Shown here: one piece after another, positions 1-7,136 of the stretch
Position numbering within the stretch: the stretch's first letter is position 1
How the letters are laid out: each line of letters opens with the position of its first letter
Source of the DNA: an uncultured Planctomycetaceae bacterium
GTDB taxonomy: Bacteria > Planctomycetota > Planctomycetia > Pirellulales > Pirellulaceae
Direction: 5' to 3'
DNA: 8,378 nucleotides
Assembly: GCA_903927685.1 (NCBI GenBank)
Contig: CAIYOB010000928.1
Span: 1-8,378, forward strand
Translations under genes and position numbers: made by a program
Notes under the pieces: model-generated
Told to the model about the DNA's origin: nothing
What the model saw: the letters and a program-made list of their open reading frames with translations, nothing else
Databases searched by the model: none

Positions 1-81
1 AAGACCCTCCTGCGCCTCTTCTCCCGCGGCAGCACGGTCTTCGTCGTGGTCGACGAGCGCGACACCGCCGCGTCGCAATAA
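1..81 (+). CDS. 3' end of an unidentified protein (partial)
   Basis: The first 26 codons of the window are open and end in TAA at 79-81. Nearly every third position is G or C, as in the genuine genes here, so this is almost certainly the tail of a real gene that starts left of the window. The visible C-terminus begins KTLLRLFSRG, then has a hydrophobic beta-strand-like run (TVFVVV) and a charged tail ending DERDTAASQ. That is too little to name a family. The next coding frame opens within about 12-40 bases of this stop, so the gene may lie in the same operon as the solute-binding protein. I cannot exclude that this tail and the following frame were once joined, since both use the same reading frame separated by TAA and a TGA at 91-93. 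Confidence 0.6.
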   Translation, partial: KTLLRLFSRGSTVFVVVDERDTAASQ

Positions 82-93
82 TTCACCCGGTGA

Positions 94-264
94 TTTGGTT
101 GGTGTTTCATCTGTTGTGACTGGACCAGCCCCGGTGGCCCCGCGCCGCCGGGTGGCGAAGCCGTTGCGCCGGACGCGAATCAGGCCCCGCAGGCCGCGGC
201 CCCCGCCGAGCCGCCTCCGCCCCCCAAGAAGTTTTACGAACTGGAACCGTACGACATCATCACG
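94..264 (+). other. Unannotated 5' coding extension of the solute-binding protein gene
   Basis: The frame of the following gene is open from just after the TGA at 91-93. From about position 121 it has the codon pattern of real coding DNA, with mostly G/C at third positions. It encodes a Gly/Ala/Pro-rich linker with a run of five prolines, then KKFYELEPYDIITLD, which leads straight into the annotated protein. No ATG, GTG or TTG occurs in this frame before the TTG at 265. A GTG at 90-92 opens a different frame that reads MIWLVFHLL and stops at 117-119. A one-base shift there would join it to this frame, but the result is a poor signal peptide with no basic residues. Most likely a frameshift, real or from sequencing, separates the true start and export signal from the body of the gene. 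Confidence 0.55.
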
Positions 265-2478
265 TTGGACAAGACCAACGACAACAAGGAACTCAAAGTC
301 ATGCCCCTGCAACTGCCGGAGCGGCGGTTGCCGGAGCAGGTCAAGCGCGTCGGCAAATTGAAGGTCCGCTTGTTCGATGATCGCGCGGACGAATACGAGG
401 TCGCCTGGAGGAACATCGAGAAAGTCGATTTCTTTGAGGAATTGGTCCTGCGCGAGGCGGGCAAAGTCGTTGCCGAAGCGGTGGCGCTGACGGGGGCGGA
501 TAAACACGCCGAGGCGCAAGCCAAGTACGACGAAGCCTTCGAGTTCTACCAGTGGCTGCTGAAGTTCTATCCCCAAACCCAGGGCCTGCAGACCGCCGTC
601 CAGGATTATCTGTACTTGAACGCCGGCGCCCTGTTCCGCGCGCAACGCGTCGAGGAGGCATTTGCCGTTCTGGAAGAGCTGTATCGACAGAATCGCGAGT
701 ACCGCTACCAGGGCGGAGCGCAAACGGCGCTGGCCGCGCTGGAACGTGTCGGCGAACGGCTGATCGGCCTGCAGACCGAAGCCCAGAACTACCGTGCGGC
801 GAGACTGCTGCTGGAACGGCTCCAGCGCGGCTACGGCAGCACGCTGCAAGTCACCGCGACATGGCGTGACAAGCTGATCGCCTTGGCAACGGTCAAACGG
901 GACGAGGCCGCGGCGCAGCTGGCCGCCAAGCGGTTTCGCGAAGCCCATGAAGCCGGACAGGAAATGCTGCGGATCTGGCCCGCCTTGCCGGGCGGCCGCG
1001 AAGTCGTCCTGGAAATCGCCCGCCAGTATCCGTTGGTCGTGGTCGGCGTCGCCCAGCCGGCGCTGACGTTTGACGCGGCGCAGAGCGACGATCCGGCCGC
1101 ATGCCGCACGGGATACCTGCTGAATCGCACGCTGGTCGAATTCGTCGAACGCGGCCCGGAGGGCGGCGCCTACGCCAGCCCCTGGGGCACGGTCCAGCAG
1201 AGCGCCGACCGGACGGAATTGATCTTCGAGCTGCGGCCTCAGCCGGGGGTGGCATTCTCGGGATACGACCTGTCCAGCGAACTGCTGGCGATGGCCGACC
1301 CCGGTTCCGCCGCGTACCGGCCCGCATGGGCGGGCCTGATGAGCGACGTCAAGGTCCAGAGCGTGCGGCGCGTGCGGGTCAAACTGCGGCATCCCCACGT
1401 GCTGCCTCAGGGCTGGCTGCAGGTGCAGTTGGGCAGTTCCGGCCCGCTGGGCCTGCGGTACCGGGTTGCCGAGCAGACCGACCGGGAAACGCGGTTCGAG
1501 CCGGCCCGGCCCCCGGCGGCCGGCGCAGAGCCCAGCCCGGTGATCGTCGAGCGGTACTATGCCGAGCCGCGGAAGGCGATCGAGGACCTCCGCAAAGGCA
1601 AGATCGACGCCATCGACCGCGTGCTGCCCAACGACGCTTTGCGGCTGCGAAACGACGATTCGCTGCACGTCGGCACGTACGCGTTCCCGTCGCTCCACGT
1701 GCTGATCTCCAATCGGGAGAACCCGTTCCTGGACAACCGCGTTTTCCGCCGTGCCCTGCTGTACGGGATCAATCGCGAGGTGATTCTGCACAAGGGCCTG
1801 TTGAACGAGGCCGCGGTCGAAGGGACGCGAGTCGTCAGCGCCCCCTTGCCCGCCGGCGTCACACGCGACGACCCGGCGGCGTATGCGTACGACGAGTCGC
1901 TCGCTCCGCTGCCCTACGACCCGGTGATGTCGGCCATTTTGCTGCGGTTGGCCGACCAGCAACTGGGCGCGGCGGCTGACAAGAAGAAAGAAAAGGCTCC
2001 CGAACTCAAAGAACTCGTCCTGGCGCATCCGGCCGGTGAACTGCCCCGCTTTGTCTGCAAACAGATCCAGACTCAATGGAATGTGATCGGCGTCAAGTGC
2101 GCGCTGCGCGAACTGCCTCCGGGCCAGTGCCGCGCCGCGGACGGCAAGTTCGACTTGCTGTACGCCGAGTTCACGATGCGCGAGCCGATCACCGATGCGG
2201 CCGCGGTGTTCGGCCCCCGCGGGCTGACTCAGACCGCCGATCCGTTCCTCAGCCTGACTCTACGGCGGCTGGACGCGGCCGCCAACTGGAAGGAAGCCCG
2301 CGACTTGCTGCACGATCTGCACCGGCAGTTGTTCGAAGACGTGACCCTGCTTCCGCTGTGGCAGATGATCGACAGCTTCGCCTACCAATCCGGCCTGACG
2401 GGACTTCAGGACCGGCCGATCGCTTTCTACCAGAACGTCGAGCAATGGCGCGTCGTGCCGCCGGTTCAACAGGAATGA
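265..2478 (+). CDS. TPR-like / family 5 extracellular solute-binding protein (SBP_bac_5 type)
   Basis: Numbered from the TTG at 265, this is 737 residues. Residues about 65-250 are helical and repeat-like (for example EAFEFYQWLLKFYP and EEAFAVLEELYRQ), consistent with TPR-type repeats. Residues about 255-735 fit a family 5 solute-binding domain of the oligopeptide/nickel type. The clearest marker is NPFLDNRVFRRALLYGINRE at 486-505, which matches the family's 'D..vRqAl.yAidR' signature. The C-terminal RQLFEDVTLLPLWQ, where such proteins describe the last helix and strand, is also typical. Domains like this usually bind peptides or metal chelates outside the cytoplasmic membrane for an ABC permease, but no permease or ATPase is nearby. 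The TTG is a default start: coding continues upstream, has no visible Shine-Dalgarno, and the signal peptide is missing. The domain may have been recruited as a sensor or scaffold rather than for transport; that part is inference. Confidence 0.75.
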   Translation: MDKTNDNKELKVMPLQLPERRLPEQVKRVGKLKVRLFDDRADEYEVAWRNIEKVDFFEELVLREAGKVVAEAVALTGADKHAEAQAKYDEAFEFYQWLLKFYPQTQGLQTAVQDYLYLNAGALFRAQRVEEAFAVLEELYRQNREYRYQGGAQTALAALERVGERLIGLQTEAQNYRAARLLLERLQRGYGSTLQVTATWRDKLIALATVKRDEAAAQLAAKRFREAHEAGQEMLRIWPALPGGREVVLEIARQYPLVVVGVAQPALTFDAAQSDDPAACRTGYLLNRTLVEFVERGPEGGAYASPWGTVQQSADRTELIFELRPQPGVAFSGYDLSSELLAMADPGSAAYRPAWAGLMSDVKVQSVRRVRVKLRHPHVLPQGWLQVQLGSSGPLGLRYRVAEQTDRETRFEPARPPAAGAEPSPVIVERYYAEPRKAIEDLRKGKIDAIDRVLPNDALRLRNDDSLHVGTYAFPSLHVLISNRENPFLDNRVFRRALLYGINREVILHKGLLNEAAVEGTRVVSAPLPAGVTRDDPAAYAYDESLAPLPYDPVMSAILLRLADQQLGAAADKKKEKAPELKELVLAHPAGELPRFVCKQIQTQWNVIGVKCALRELPPGQCRAADGKFDLLYAEFTMREPITDAAAVFGPRGLTQTADPFLSLTLRRLDAAANWKEARDLLHDLHRQLFEDVTLLPLWQMIDSFAYQSGLTGLQDRPIAFYQNVEQWRVVPPVQQE

Positions 2479-2508
2479 ACCCAACGGAATGAACCCACAG
2501 GAATGAAC
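2472..2508 (+). repeat. Three tandem 14-bp units forming a chain of ATGA stop/start overlaps
   Basis: GGAATGAAC occurs at 2472, 2486 and 2500, exactly 14 bases apart. The first two full units differ only at their last two bases (GGAATGAACCCAAC and GGAATGAACCCACA). Because 14 is not a multiple of 3, the three ATGs at 2475, 2489 and 2503 lie in three different frames. The first ATG overlaps the TGA of the solute-binding gene. The first two open five-codon frames (MNPTE, MNPQE), and each ends in a TGA that overlaps the next ATG. The third ATG is in frame with the downstream secreted protein. The arrangement could pass ribosomes by termination-reinitiation, or it may be a recent slippage expansion. 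Confidence 0.8.
2499..2502 (+). promoter_or_regulatory. Ribosome binding site favouring the second ATG (2509) of the secreted protein
   Basis: AGGA at 2499-2502 lies directly against the ATG at 2503, too close for normal initiation, but six bases before the in-frame ATG at 2509. By Shine-Dalgarno spacing the downstream protein would start MVGSNHLRHRR, two residues shorter. Translational coupling through the ATGA overlap would instead favour 2503. The motif is only four bases long. Confidence 0.4.
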
Positions 2509-3963
2509 ATGGTCGGGTCAAATCACCTTCGCCACCGTCGGACCACCCCGGGCATCGTCCGCGGCGTCTCCGTCCTGCTCTGGGTGGGCTTGGTGCTCGC
2601 CGGCTCCAGCCAACTGCCGGCGCAGGCCACGTGGGAGTACTCGCCGTACTCGCTCAAGGTCTGGCTGGCCCTGGACAACGCGGCCGAATTATCGCCGGGA
2701 CTGGTCCAGCGGATCCAGCAGGCGGTATCCGAGCGGGCTTGGGTGGTCGCCGGCGCGACCTGGCGTGTGGACGTGGCTCTCTGTCCAGCCCCGCTGGCCT
2801 CGGATGTGGCCCGCCGCCCCGAACGCGTCACCGTCGCCGACGTCCAGCCGCTCGCCCCGGACTTGCTGAAACAGGACGACAAACTGCTCCTGCTCGGCAT
2901 TCGCGATGACCTCACTGGGCTGACCATCGCGGTGCGGGAACTGGACTGCCGGACCCGGTTCTGGCAGCCGCCGGTCACGCGGCGCGTCTCGCAACCGGGG
3001 CGCGTCGCCGACGAAGCATTTGCGGCCCTGGCCGACGCCTTCGTCCCTTTCGGCCGGATCGAGACCGCCAAAGGCAAGGAAGCCGCGATCCGCGTCCGCG
3101 CCGACGGCCTGATCACCGGCGAGCAGTGCCCGGCGCGGATCGCCGCCGGGGATGTGCTGGTGCCCATCATCCGGCGGAACGACCGCTTGGGCGAGCCGTT
3201 GGAGAACGGCATCCAGCAGGCATCCTGGACGTTCCTGACCGTCGGTGAGCGGCGGGGACCTCAATGGCAGTGCCAGGTCTACTCTGGGATGACGTCCCCC
3301 TTGGGCGGCCGCAGCAGCGCCCGCACCGTGCGGTTGGCCCTGCGGGCCCAGCCCCGCGGTGAAACGACCGACCTGTTTGTCCGCACCCAGGGCGATACCC
3401 CGGCGCCGTTGGGTGGCTACGAAGTCTATTCCAAGCCGCCCGAAGGCGAAGACGCCGCACTGCTGGGCGTCACCGACTGGCGCGGGCGGATCCAGGTCGG
3501 CCGCCAGCCGAATCTGCTGCAGATCCTGTATGTCCGCAATGGCGGCCAGTTGCTCGCCCGCTTGCCCGTCGTCGTGGGGCTGGAGCCGTCGGTCTCGATC
3601 CAGGTGACCAATGACGACCCGCGGCTGTTCGCCGAAGGTTATGTCAAGGGCCTGCAGAACCGCATCATGGACCTGGTGGCTCGCCGGGAATTGTACGTCG
3701 CCCGCTTCCGCCGCCACATCCAGAACAAGGAGTTGGACCAGGCCAAGACCCTGTTGGAGACCTTCCGCGGCCTGGAAAACCGGTCCGATTTGTCCCGCCA
3801 ATTGGACCAGCAGGTGCAACGCATCAAGAGCGACGACCGCCGCGTCCAGGCCAAGATCGACAAACTGTTCACCGACACGCGGCAGCTGCTGCTCAAGTTT
3901 CTCGACCCGCGCACCTCAAACCAGCTGGCCGACGAACTGCTCCGCGCGCAGGGGCCGGGATGA
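2503..3963 (+). CDS. Secreted protein of unknown function
   Basis: The protein has 486 residues (484 if it starts at 2509). The N-terminus is a good Sec signal peptide: a basic stretch (HLRHRRTTPGIVR), a hydrophobic core at about 21-35, and a likely cleavage after LPAQA near residue 42. The mature part shows no motif I recognise. Residues about 45-290 alternate predicted strands and helices and include few cysteines (94, 149, 209, 257). Residues about 290-370 look like a small beta-sandwich (GYEVYSKPPEG, LGVTDWRGRIQV, LPVVVGLEPSVSIQV), of the Ig-like kind found in surface proteins. From about 373 to 465 the chain is strongly helical and charged, possibly a coiled coil. The gene is coupled to the solute-binding protein by the ATGA chain, so the two products probably work together in the periplasm or at the cell surface. 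Function is unknown. Confidence 0.8.
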   Translation: MNMVGSNHLRHRRTTPGIVRGVSVLLWVGLVLAGSSQLPAQATWEYSPYSLKVWLALDNAAELSPGLVQRIQQAVSERAWVVAGATWRVDVALCPAPLASDVARRPERVTVADVQPLAPDLLKQDDKLLLLGIRDDLTGLTIAVRELDCRTRFWQPPVTRRVSQPGRVADEAFAALADAFVPFGRIETAKGKEAAIRVRADGLITGEQCPARIAAGDVLVPIIRRNDRLGEPLENGIQQASWTFLTVGERRGPQWQCQVYSGMTSPLGGRSSARTVRLALRAQPRGETTDLFVRTQGDTPAPLGGYEVYSKPPEGEDAALLGVTDWRGRIQVGRQPNLLQILYVRNGGQLLARLPVVVGLEPSVSIQVTNDDPRLFAEGYVKGLQNRIMDLVARRELYVARFRRHIQNKELDQAKTLLETFRGLENRSDLSRQLDQQVQRIKSDDRRVQAKIDKLFTDTRQLLLKFLDPRTSNQLADELLRAQGPG

Positions 3964-4042
3964 CCCGGAGGACCGGCGCGCGAACTTGACACTGACCTTG
4001 GGCCGCGTGGCTTAAGCTCCGCTGGGTGAACACTCCCACCGC
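3964..4042. other. Convergent intergenic gap without an evident terminator
   Basis: This 79-bp gap lies between two convergent genes. It holds an 8-bp palindrome GCTTAAGC at 4010-4017 and a weak GGTG/CACC inverted pair near 4025-4040. Neither has a stable GC stem followed by a T run on either strand. If transcription ends here it is not by a textbook intrinsic terminator. Confidence 0.5.
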
Positions 4043-4756
4043 CTACCGTCGCACGTCGTAGTAGAACCGGTCGGCATCCTCCTGCGCCTGGCCGCTGAAG
4101 ATCCGCCTCACAAAGCCCGGATTCCGGATCAAGTACCAGTCGCCGAACATGTCGAATTTCCGGCACGATGTCACGAGGTGCGCTCGGGTGATGGTCTTGA
4201 ATCGCCTGCCTTGAGCACTGCCGTGAGCCTTGAGGCGGCGGGCGAAGTCCAAGTCCTCCACACTGATCCAGTTCTCGTCAAAGCCGCCAACCGCCTGGAA
4301 ATCCCGCCGCAGGCACCAGAACAGCCCGCCCGAGACTCGGTGCCGCAACAGGATGACGCCGAGCAGCACGGCCGTGGCGACAATCCCCAAGGACCAACGT
4401 TCCGGCCAGACCAGCACACCGCCGCCGATGTACTTGCCCGTCCGCAGAAGCCGGTCAATTTCGCTCAGCATGTTGGCCGACATCCGGCTGTCGGCGTCGA
4501 TGGTGACGATGACCTCGCCCGTAGCCTCCCGGGCTGCGGCATTGCGGATCCTGGCCAGGTTCCGGCTGTCGTCATGGACGACCCGGGCACCGTGCGCCAG
4601 AGCGATCTCCTCGGTGCGATCGGTGCAGCGATTGACGGCGACGAGGACCTCGACCTGAGCGGGAAAAGGCCCGGCGGCGGCCTGGATTGACTCCAGGCAG
4701 CCGGGAAGCCACTGTTCCTCGTTGCGGGCCGGAACCAGGATCGAAAACCGGGGCAT
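4043..4756 (-). CDS. Family 2 glycosyltransferase (GT-A fold)
   Basis: This 237-residue protein has the ordered landmarks of GT2 enzymes, which move a sugar from a nucleotide-sugar donor to an acceptor, usually at the cytoplasmic face of the membrane. The N-terminal strand and loop FSILVPARNEE (4-14) is the typical nucleotide-binding start. IDADS at 86-90 supplies the DXD metal and diphosphate site. GGFDE (157-161) and VEDLDF (166-171) match the conserved acceptor-side and general-base region. The segment at about 121-137 is hydrophobic and could be one membrane-contacting helix. There is no C-terminal transmembrane bundle, so this is a compact, single-domain form. The start is supported by a Shine-Dalgarno sequence. 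The stop of the sialidase-like gene lies 58 bp upstream, so co-transcription with it is likely. Donor and acceptor cannot be told from the sequence. Confidence 0.88.
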   Translation of the reverse strand: MPRFSILVPARNEEQWLPGCLESIQAAAGPFPAQVEVLVAVNRCTDRTEEIALAHGARVVHDDSRNLARIRNAAAREATGEVIVTIDADSRMSANMLSEIDRLLRTGKYIGGGVLVWPERWSLGIVATAVLLGVILLRHRVSGGLFWCLRRDFQAVGGFDENWISVEDLDFARRLKAHGSAQGRRFKTITRAHLVTSCRKFDMFGDWYLIRNPGFVRRIFSGQAQEDADRFYYDVRR

Positions 4757-4764
4757 GCGTCACA

Positions 4765-4771
4765 TCTCCTC
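4765..4771 (-). promoter_or_regulatory. Shine-Dalgarno sequence of the glycosyltransferase gene
   Basis: On the minus strand GAGGAGA lies eight bases before the ATG at 4756. This fixes the start and argues against longer overlapping frames upstream. Confidence 0.75.
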
Positions 4772-4814
4772 TTGCCTGCGGACACGCCGCCATTGGCACA
4801 CCCATGCGCCTCCG

Positions 4815-6101
4815 TCAACGGCCGGCAACCTTGGGCTTGATGAACATCATCTCCGCGGGCGTGACCCAGCCCGAGCGCAGGTCCACGCGGAACCAGCCCT
4901 CACTGTTCTTCCGGTGGAAGCGGCACGGCGAGCTGCGGCCGAATTCACGCAGATCGTATTGGGCCCAGGTCCGGCCGAGGTCCAGCGAGACGATGATGCC
5001 TGTGCCCAGCGGCGAGGCGGGAGCGCAATGCGACGCCAGGATCACGCCGTCCTGGATGATCATGTTGCCCGATTCGACCTCCGGATTGAACAGCCGCGTG
5101 TGCTTGTCTGGCGTGGCGATATCCGTCGGATCGCAGCAGAAGACGCCGCGGTCGTACGGCGGAGGACCGTTCGAATCGCTGATCCAGTACAGCCGCCCGT
5201 CGACAAAGTTCAACCCGCCGCACTTGTACCGCGAGTTCATCGCAGCCGAGATGATGACTTGCCATTGCCACCGATCGCGGGTCGCATCGTAGGTCCCGCG
5301 CAGCCAGTGGCATTCGTAGCCTTCCGGGCGATCATGGTCGCCCGTGCAGGCGTAGAAGGCGTTTTCGGCTGGGTTGTAGGCCACGTCATGGACATGCCGG
5401 CAGATGACGGGATTGCGGGGGTCGCCCAGCGGCGTACCCGACTTGCCGCCGCCGCCCGAGCCGTTGTCCCGGAGGTACGGGTTCTGGCCGAACGAGTAGG
5501 CGATCTTGACCGTCTGCCCGCTGTCAGTCGAATAGTAGATATTGACCGGCGCCGCGCCGCCGATCACGTTGCAGTAGTTCCCCCAGACCAGCATCTCGGT
5601 CCCGTTGACGTCCCACGTGTTGACGCCCGTCAAGCTGTGGAAGTACCAGCCGGGATTGTCCGGGTCCTGCGGGGCATGCGGCAAGTAATCGGTCCCGTCG
5701 GCGTGCTTGACGGTGATCTGCCGGAACATCTTCAAGTTGTCCGTGCTCAGATACAGCTTGGCCAGCGCGCTGAACAGGACATTCCCGTTCTTCAGGATGC
5801 AACTGAACACGATGTGCCGGGCAGCGGGAAACTCGCAGCCGTGCGGCCAGGTGCGGCCGTTATCTTCCGACAGGAGGATCTTGCCGTCGGCAAGACCGAA
5901 CGCCTTGTTGTCGCGCTGCGAGTCGACGAACACGCCCTCGGGCTGAGCCCGATACCAGAAATGATCAGTCTCGCCGGACCGGGGTGGCGGAGCGGCGGCG
6001 TCCGCGGCCCAACCCCGCGCCCCCGGCATCCACATCGCCCCCGCGGTGGCCGCGGCCGCTCCCAAGAAACTCCGGCGAGATACCTGCTGTCGTCGTGTCA
6101 T
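4815..6101 (-). CDS. Tat-exported sialidase-like (BNR/Asp-box) beta-propeller protein
   Basis: The 428-residue product opens with a twin-arginine signal: SRRSFLG at 8-14, a hydrophobic Ala/Gly stretch, and a likely cleavage near AWAAD-type residues at about 30-34. Three Asp-box turns are visible, SEDNGRTW (78-85), STDSGQTV (191-198, final aromatic lost) and SLDLGRTW (372-379), with a degenerate one at 119-126. Such turns mark the bladed propeller of sialidases and related glycan-binding or glycan-cleaving proteins. The motif alone does not prove sialidase activity, and I could not assign the arginine triad or catalytic Tyr/Glu. Eleven cysteines, including a CC pair at 322-323, are unusual for a secreted propeller; Tat export of a protein folded in the cytoplasm would fit cofactor or disulfide needs. 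It lies between an AraC-type regulator and a glycosyltransferase, suggesting a role in carbohydrate use or surface glycans. Confidence 0.8.
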   Translation of the reverse strand: MTRRQQVSRRSFLGAAAATAGAMWMPGARGWAADAAAPPPRSGETDHFWYRAQPEGVFVDSQRDNKAFGLADGKILLSEDNGRTWPHGCEFPAARHIVFSCILKNGNVLFSALAKLYLSTDNLKMFRQITVKHADGTDYLPHAPQDPDNPGWYFHSLTGVNTWDVNGTEMLVWGNYCNVIGGAAPVNIYYSTDSGQTVKIAYSFGQNPYLRDNGSGGGGKSGTPLGDPRNPVICRHVHDVAYNPAENAFYACTGDHDRPEGYECHWLRGTYDATRDRWQWQVIISAAMNSRYKCGGLNFVDGRLYWISDSNGPPPYDRGVFCCDPTDIATPDKHTRLFNPEVESGNMIIQDGVILASHCAPASPLGTGIIVSLDLGRTWAQYDLREFGRSSPCRFHRKNSEGWFRVDLRSGWVTPAEMMFIKPKVAGR

Positions 6102-6109
6102 GAGATCAA

Positions 6110-6117
6110 CCCTCCCC
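6110..6117 (-). promoter_or_regulatory. Shine-Dalgarno sequence of the sialidase-like gene
   Basis: The minus strand reads GGGGAGGG eight bases before the ATG at 6101. It is a strong purine-rich site and supports the start that includes the Tat signal. Confidence 0.75.
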
Positions 6118-6194
6118 TGCGATATGCCCTGTTCGATCGCTGGCTCGCTCTCCCCCGTCTTTTCCTTCCACGGCGTGTCCTTCCGTGTGCTCCT

Positions 6195-6200
6195 ATCTTA
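6195..6200 (-). promoter_or_regulatory. Weak candidate -10 box upstream of the sialidase-like gene
   Basis: TAAGAT on the minus strand matches five of six bases of TATAAT and lies in the 113-bp gap after the AraC gene. No -35 element is found at normal spacing, so this is only a possible internal or activator-dependent promoter. Read-through from the AraC gene is the alternative. Confidence 0.2.
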
Positions 6201-6214
6201 GCTCCTCGCCCCGC

Positions 6215-7093
6215 TCACCGCAGCCGCCGAAACGCTTCCGGCGACAGGCCCAGGATGTTCTTGAACGCGCGCGAGAAATGGAAGGGATCGGGGTAGCCCA
6301 ACTCGGCGGCGACTTGCTTGACCAGCACCCCCGGCTCCTGCAGCCGCTCGGCGGCCCGATTCATCTTCAGTCGCAGCAGGAATTGGTAGGGCGTCTGGTG
6401 GTCGTAGCGGCGGAACAGCCGGCACAGGTACGCCGGATCCACGTGGCACTGGCGGGCGATTTCCGCCAGGTTGGTCAGCCGCGCAAAGTTGGCCTGGATG
6501 TGCTTGCGGCAGCGTTCATAAGTGGCAAACGCCGGGGTCTGGACCGCCTCCCACGCGGATTGCGATTCGCCGATTTTCAGGACCAGGTATTCCAGCAGGG
6601 CCGCGCACGCCGGAGCCGTCCACCGCGTGGGCCTCAGCCCGTTTTGAATCAAATCGTCGAAGATTCGCTGGATCTCGCTGGGCGCGACGACACGGCCGCT
6701 GGTCCCCGGCGGAAATTCCCCCTGCTCCAGCAGGCCCGCCGCCCGGCGTCCGGCAAAATCGACGAAGTACTTGGCCAGCGGATCGTCCCGATCCGTGGTG
6801 ATGTGGTGCGGCACCCCGGGCCCATAGGCGAACACGCTGCCCGGCAACAACGCTTGCCGCCTCCCGGCCAGCACCAAAGCGCCTTTCCCCCGGGCTACGA
6901 ATTCGATCGAATAGTATGGGAACGTGGCCCGCTGGATCACGTAATCGGGCGCCGAGCACTCAAAGCCGCCGCACACCACCGCCAACGCCTCGCGCGGGGA
7001 CGGAGCCAGGTCGAGATAGAACCGCCGGGCCTGGCGGACGTGCGGCGAGAAGAACTCGGGAGCGGAGGACGGGGGCTGGGTGTGGTCCGGCAT
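6215..7093 (-). CDS. AraC-family transcriptional regulator
   Basis: The product is 292 residues, the usual length for a two-domain AraC regulator. Residues about 35-115 form a cupin-like sensor domain, with GALVLAGRRQALLPGSV and GPGVPHHI typical of the effector-binding barrel. Residues about 190-292 carry two helix-turn-helix units: the first at about 207-228 (NLAEIARQCHVDPAYLCRLF), the second at about 257-280. The stretch VAAELGYPDPFHFSRAFKN, ending in G.SPEAFRR, matches the conserved AraC C-terminal signature. It probably binds DNA near its own gene and activates a carbohydrate locus in response to a small molecule, likely a sugar. Candidate targets are the downstream sialidase-like gene and the divergent epimerase operon. 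There is no Shine-Dalgarno before the ATG; the bases just upstream are pyrimidine-rich on the coding strand, so expression may be weak or leaderless. Confidence 0.93.
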   Translation of the reverse strand: MPDHTQPPSSAPEFFSPHVRQARRFYLDLAPSPREALAVVCGGFECSAPDYVIQRATFPYYSIEFVARGKGALVLAGRRQALLPGSVFAYGPGVPHHITTDRDDPLAKYFVDFAGRRAAGLLEQGEFPPGTSGRVVAPSEIQRIFDDLIQNGLRPTRWTAPACAALLEYLVLKIGESQSAWEAVQTPAFATYERCRKHIQANFARLTNLAEIARQCHVDPAYLCRLFRRYDHQTPYQFLLRLKMNRAAERLQEPGVLVKQVAAELGYPDPFHFSRAFKNILGLSPEAFRRLR

Positions 7094-7109
7094 GGAGGTG
7101 CGTCAGGAA

Positions 7110-7136
7110 GTCAAGAATTGGCATCTTGGGGTCAAG
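7110..7136. promoter_or_regulatory. Candidate operator: GTCAAG direct repeats at 21-bp pitch
   Basis: GTCAAG occurs at 7110-7115 and again at 7131-7136, 21 bases start to start, or about two helical turns. AraC-family proteins usually contact two direct half-sites at this pitch with their paired helix-turn-helix units. The repeats lie in the divergent gap, 17 bases from the start codon of the AraC gene and upstream of the epimerase gene. A five-base inverted pair CAAGA/TCTTG at 7112-7116 and 7124-7128 overlaps them. Six-base repeats can arise by chance, so this is a suggestion. Confidence 0.35.

Noticed and set aside
90..119. Tiny GTG-started frame MIWLVFHLL as a leader peptide or the true N-terminus of the solute-binding protein
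   Set aside because: It has no Shine-Dalgarno and lacks the basic residues of a signal peptide, and joining it to the gene requires an unproven frameshift. It is noted only as a possibility in the 5' extension entry.
2689..3819. A 376-codon minus-strand frame opposite the secreted protein
   Set aside because: Low-information composition and full overlap with the signal-peptide-bearing plus-strand gene; a shadow of GC-biased codons.
3986..4018. TTGACA at 3986 as a -35 promoter element
   Set aside because: No acceptable -10 hexamer at 16-18 bases, and it would fire into the convergent 3' end of the glycosyltransferase gene.
6169..6187. CACGG/CCGTG inverted pair between the AraC and sialidase-like genes, as a terminator
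   Set aside because: Only five-base arms with a nine-base loop and no following T run; likely chance.
4722..6296. A 524-codon open frame on the plus strand opposite the sialidase-like gene
   Set aside because: It is antisense to a gene with a Tat signal, Asp boxes and a good Shine-Dalgarno. Its Arg/Ala/Val/Pro-rich product has no recognisable domain and reflects high third-position GC on the other strand.
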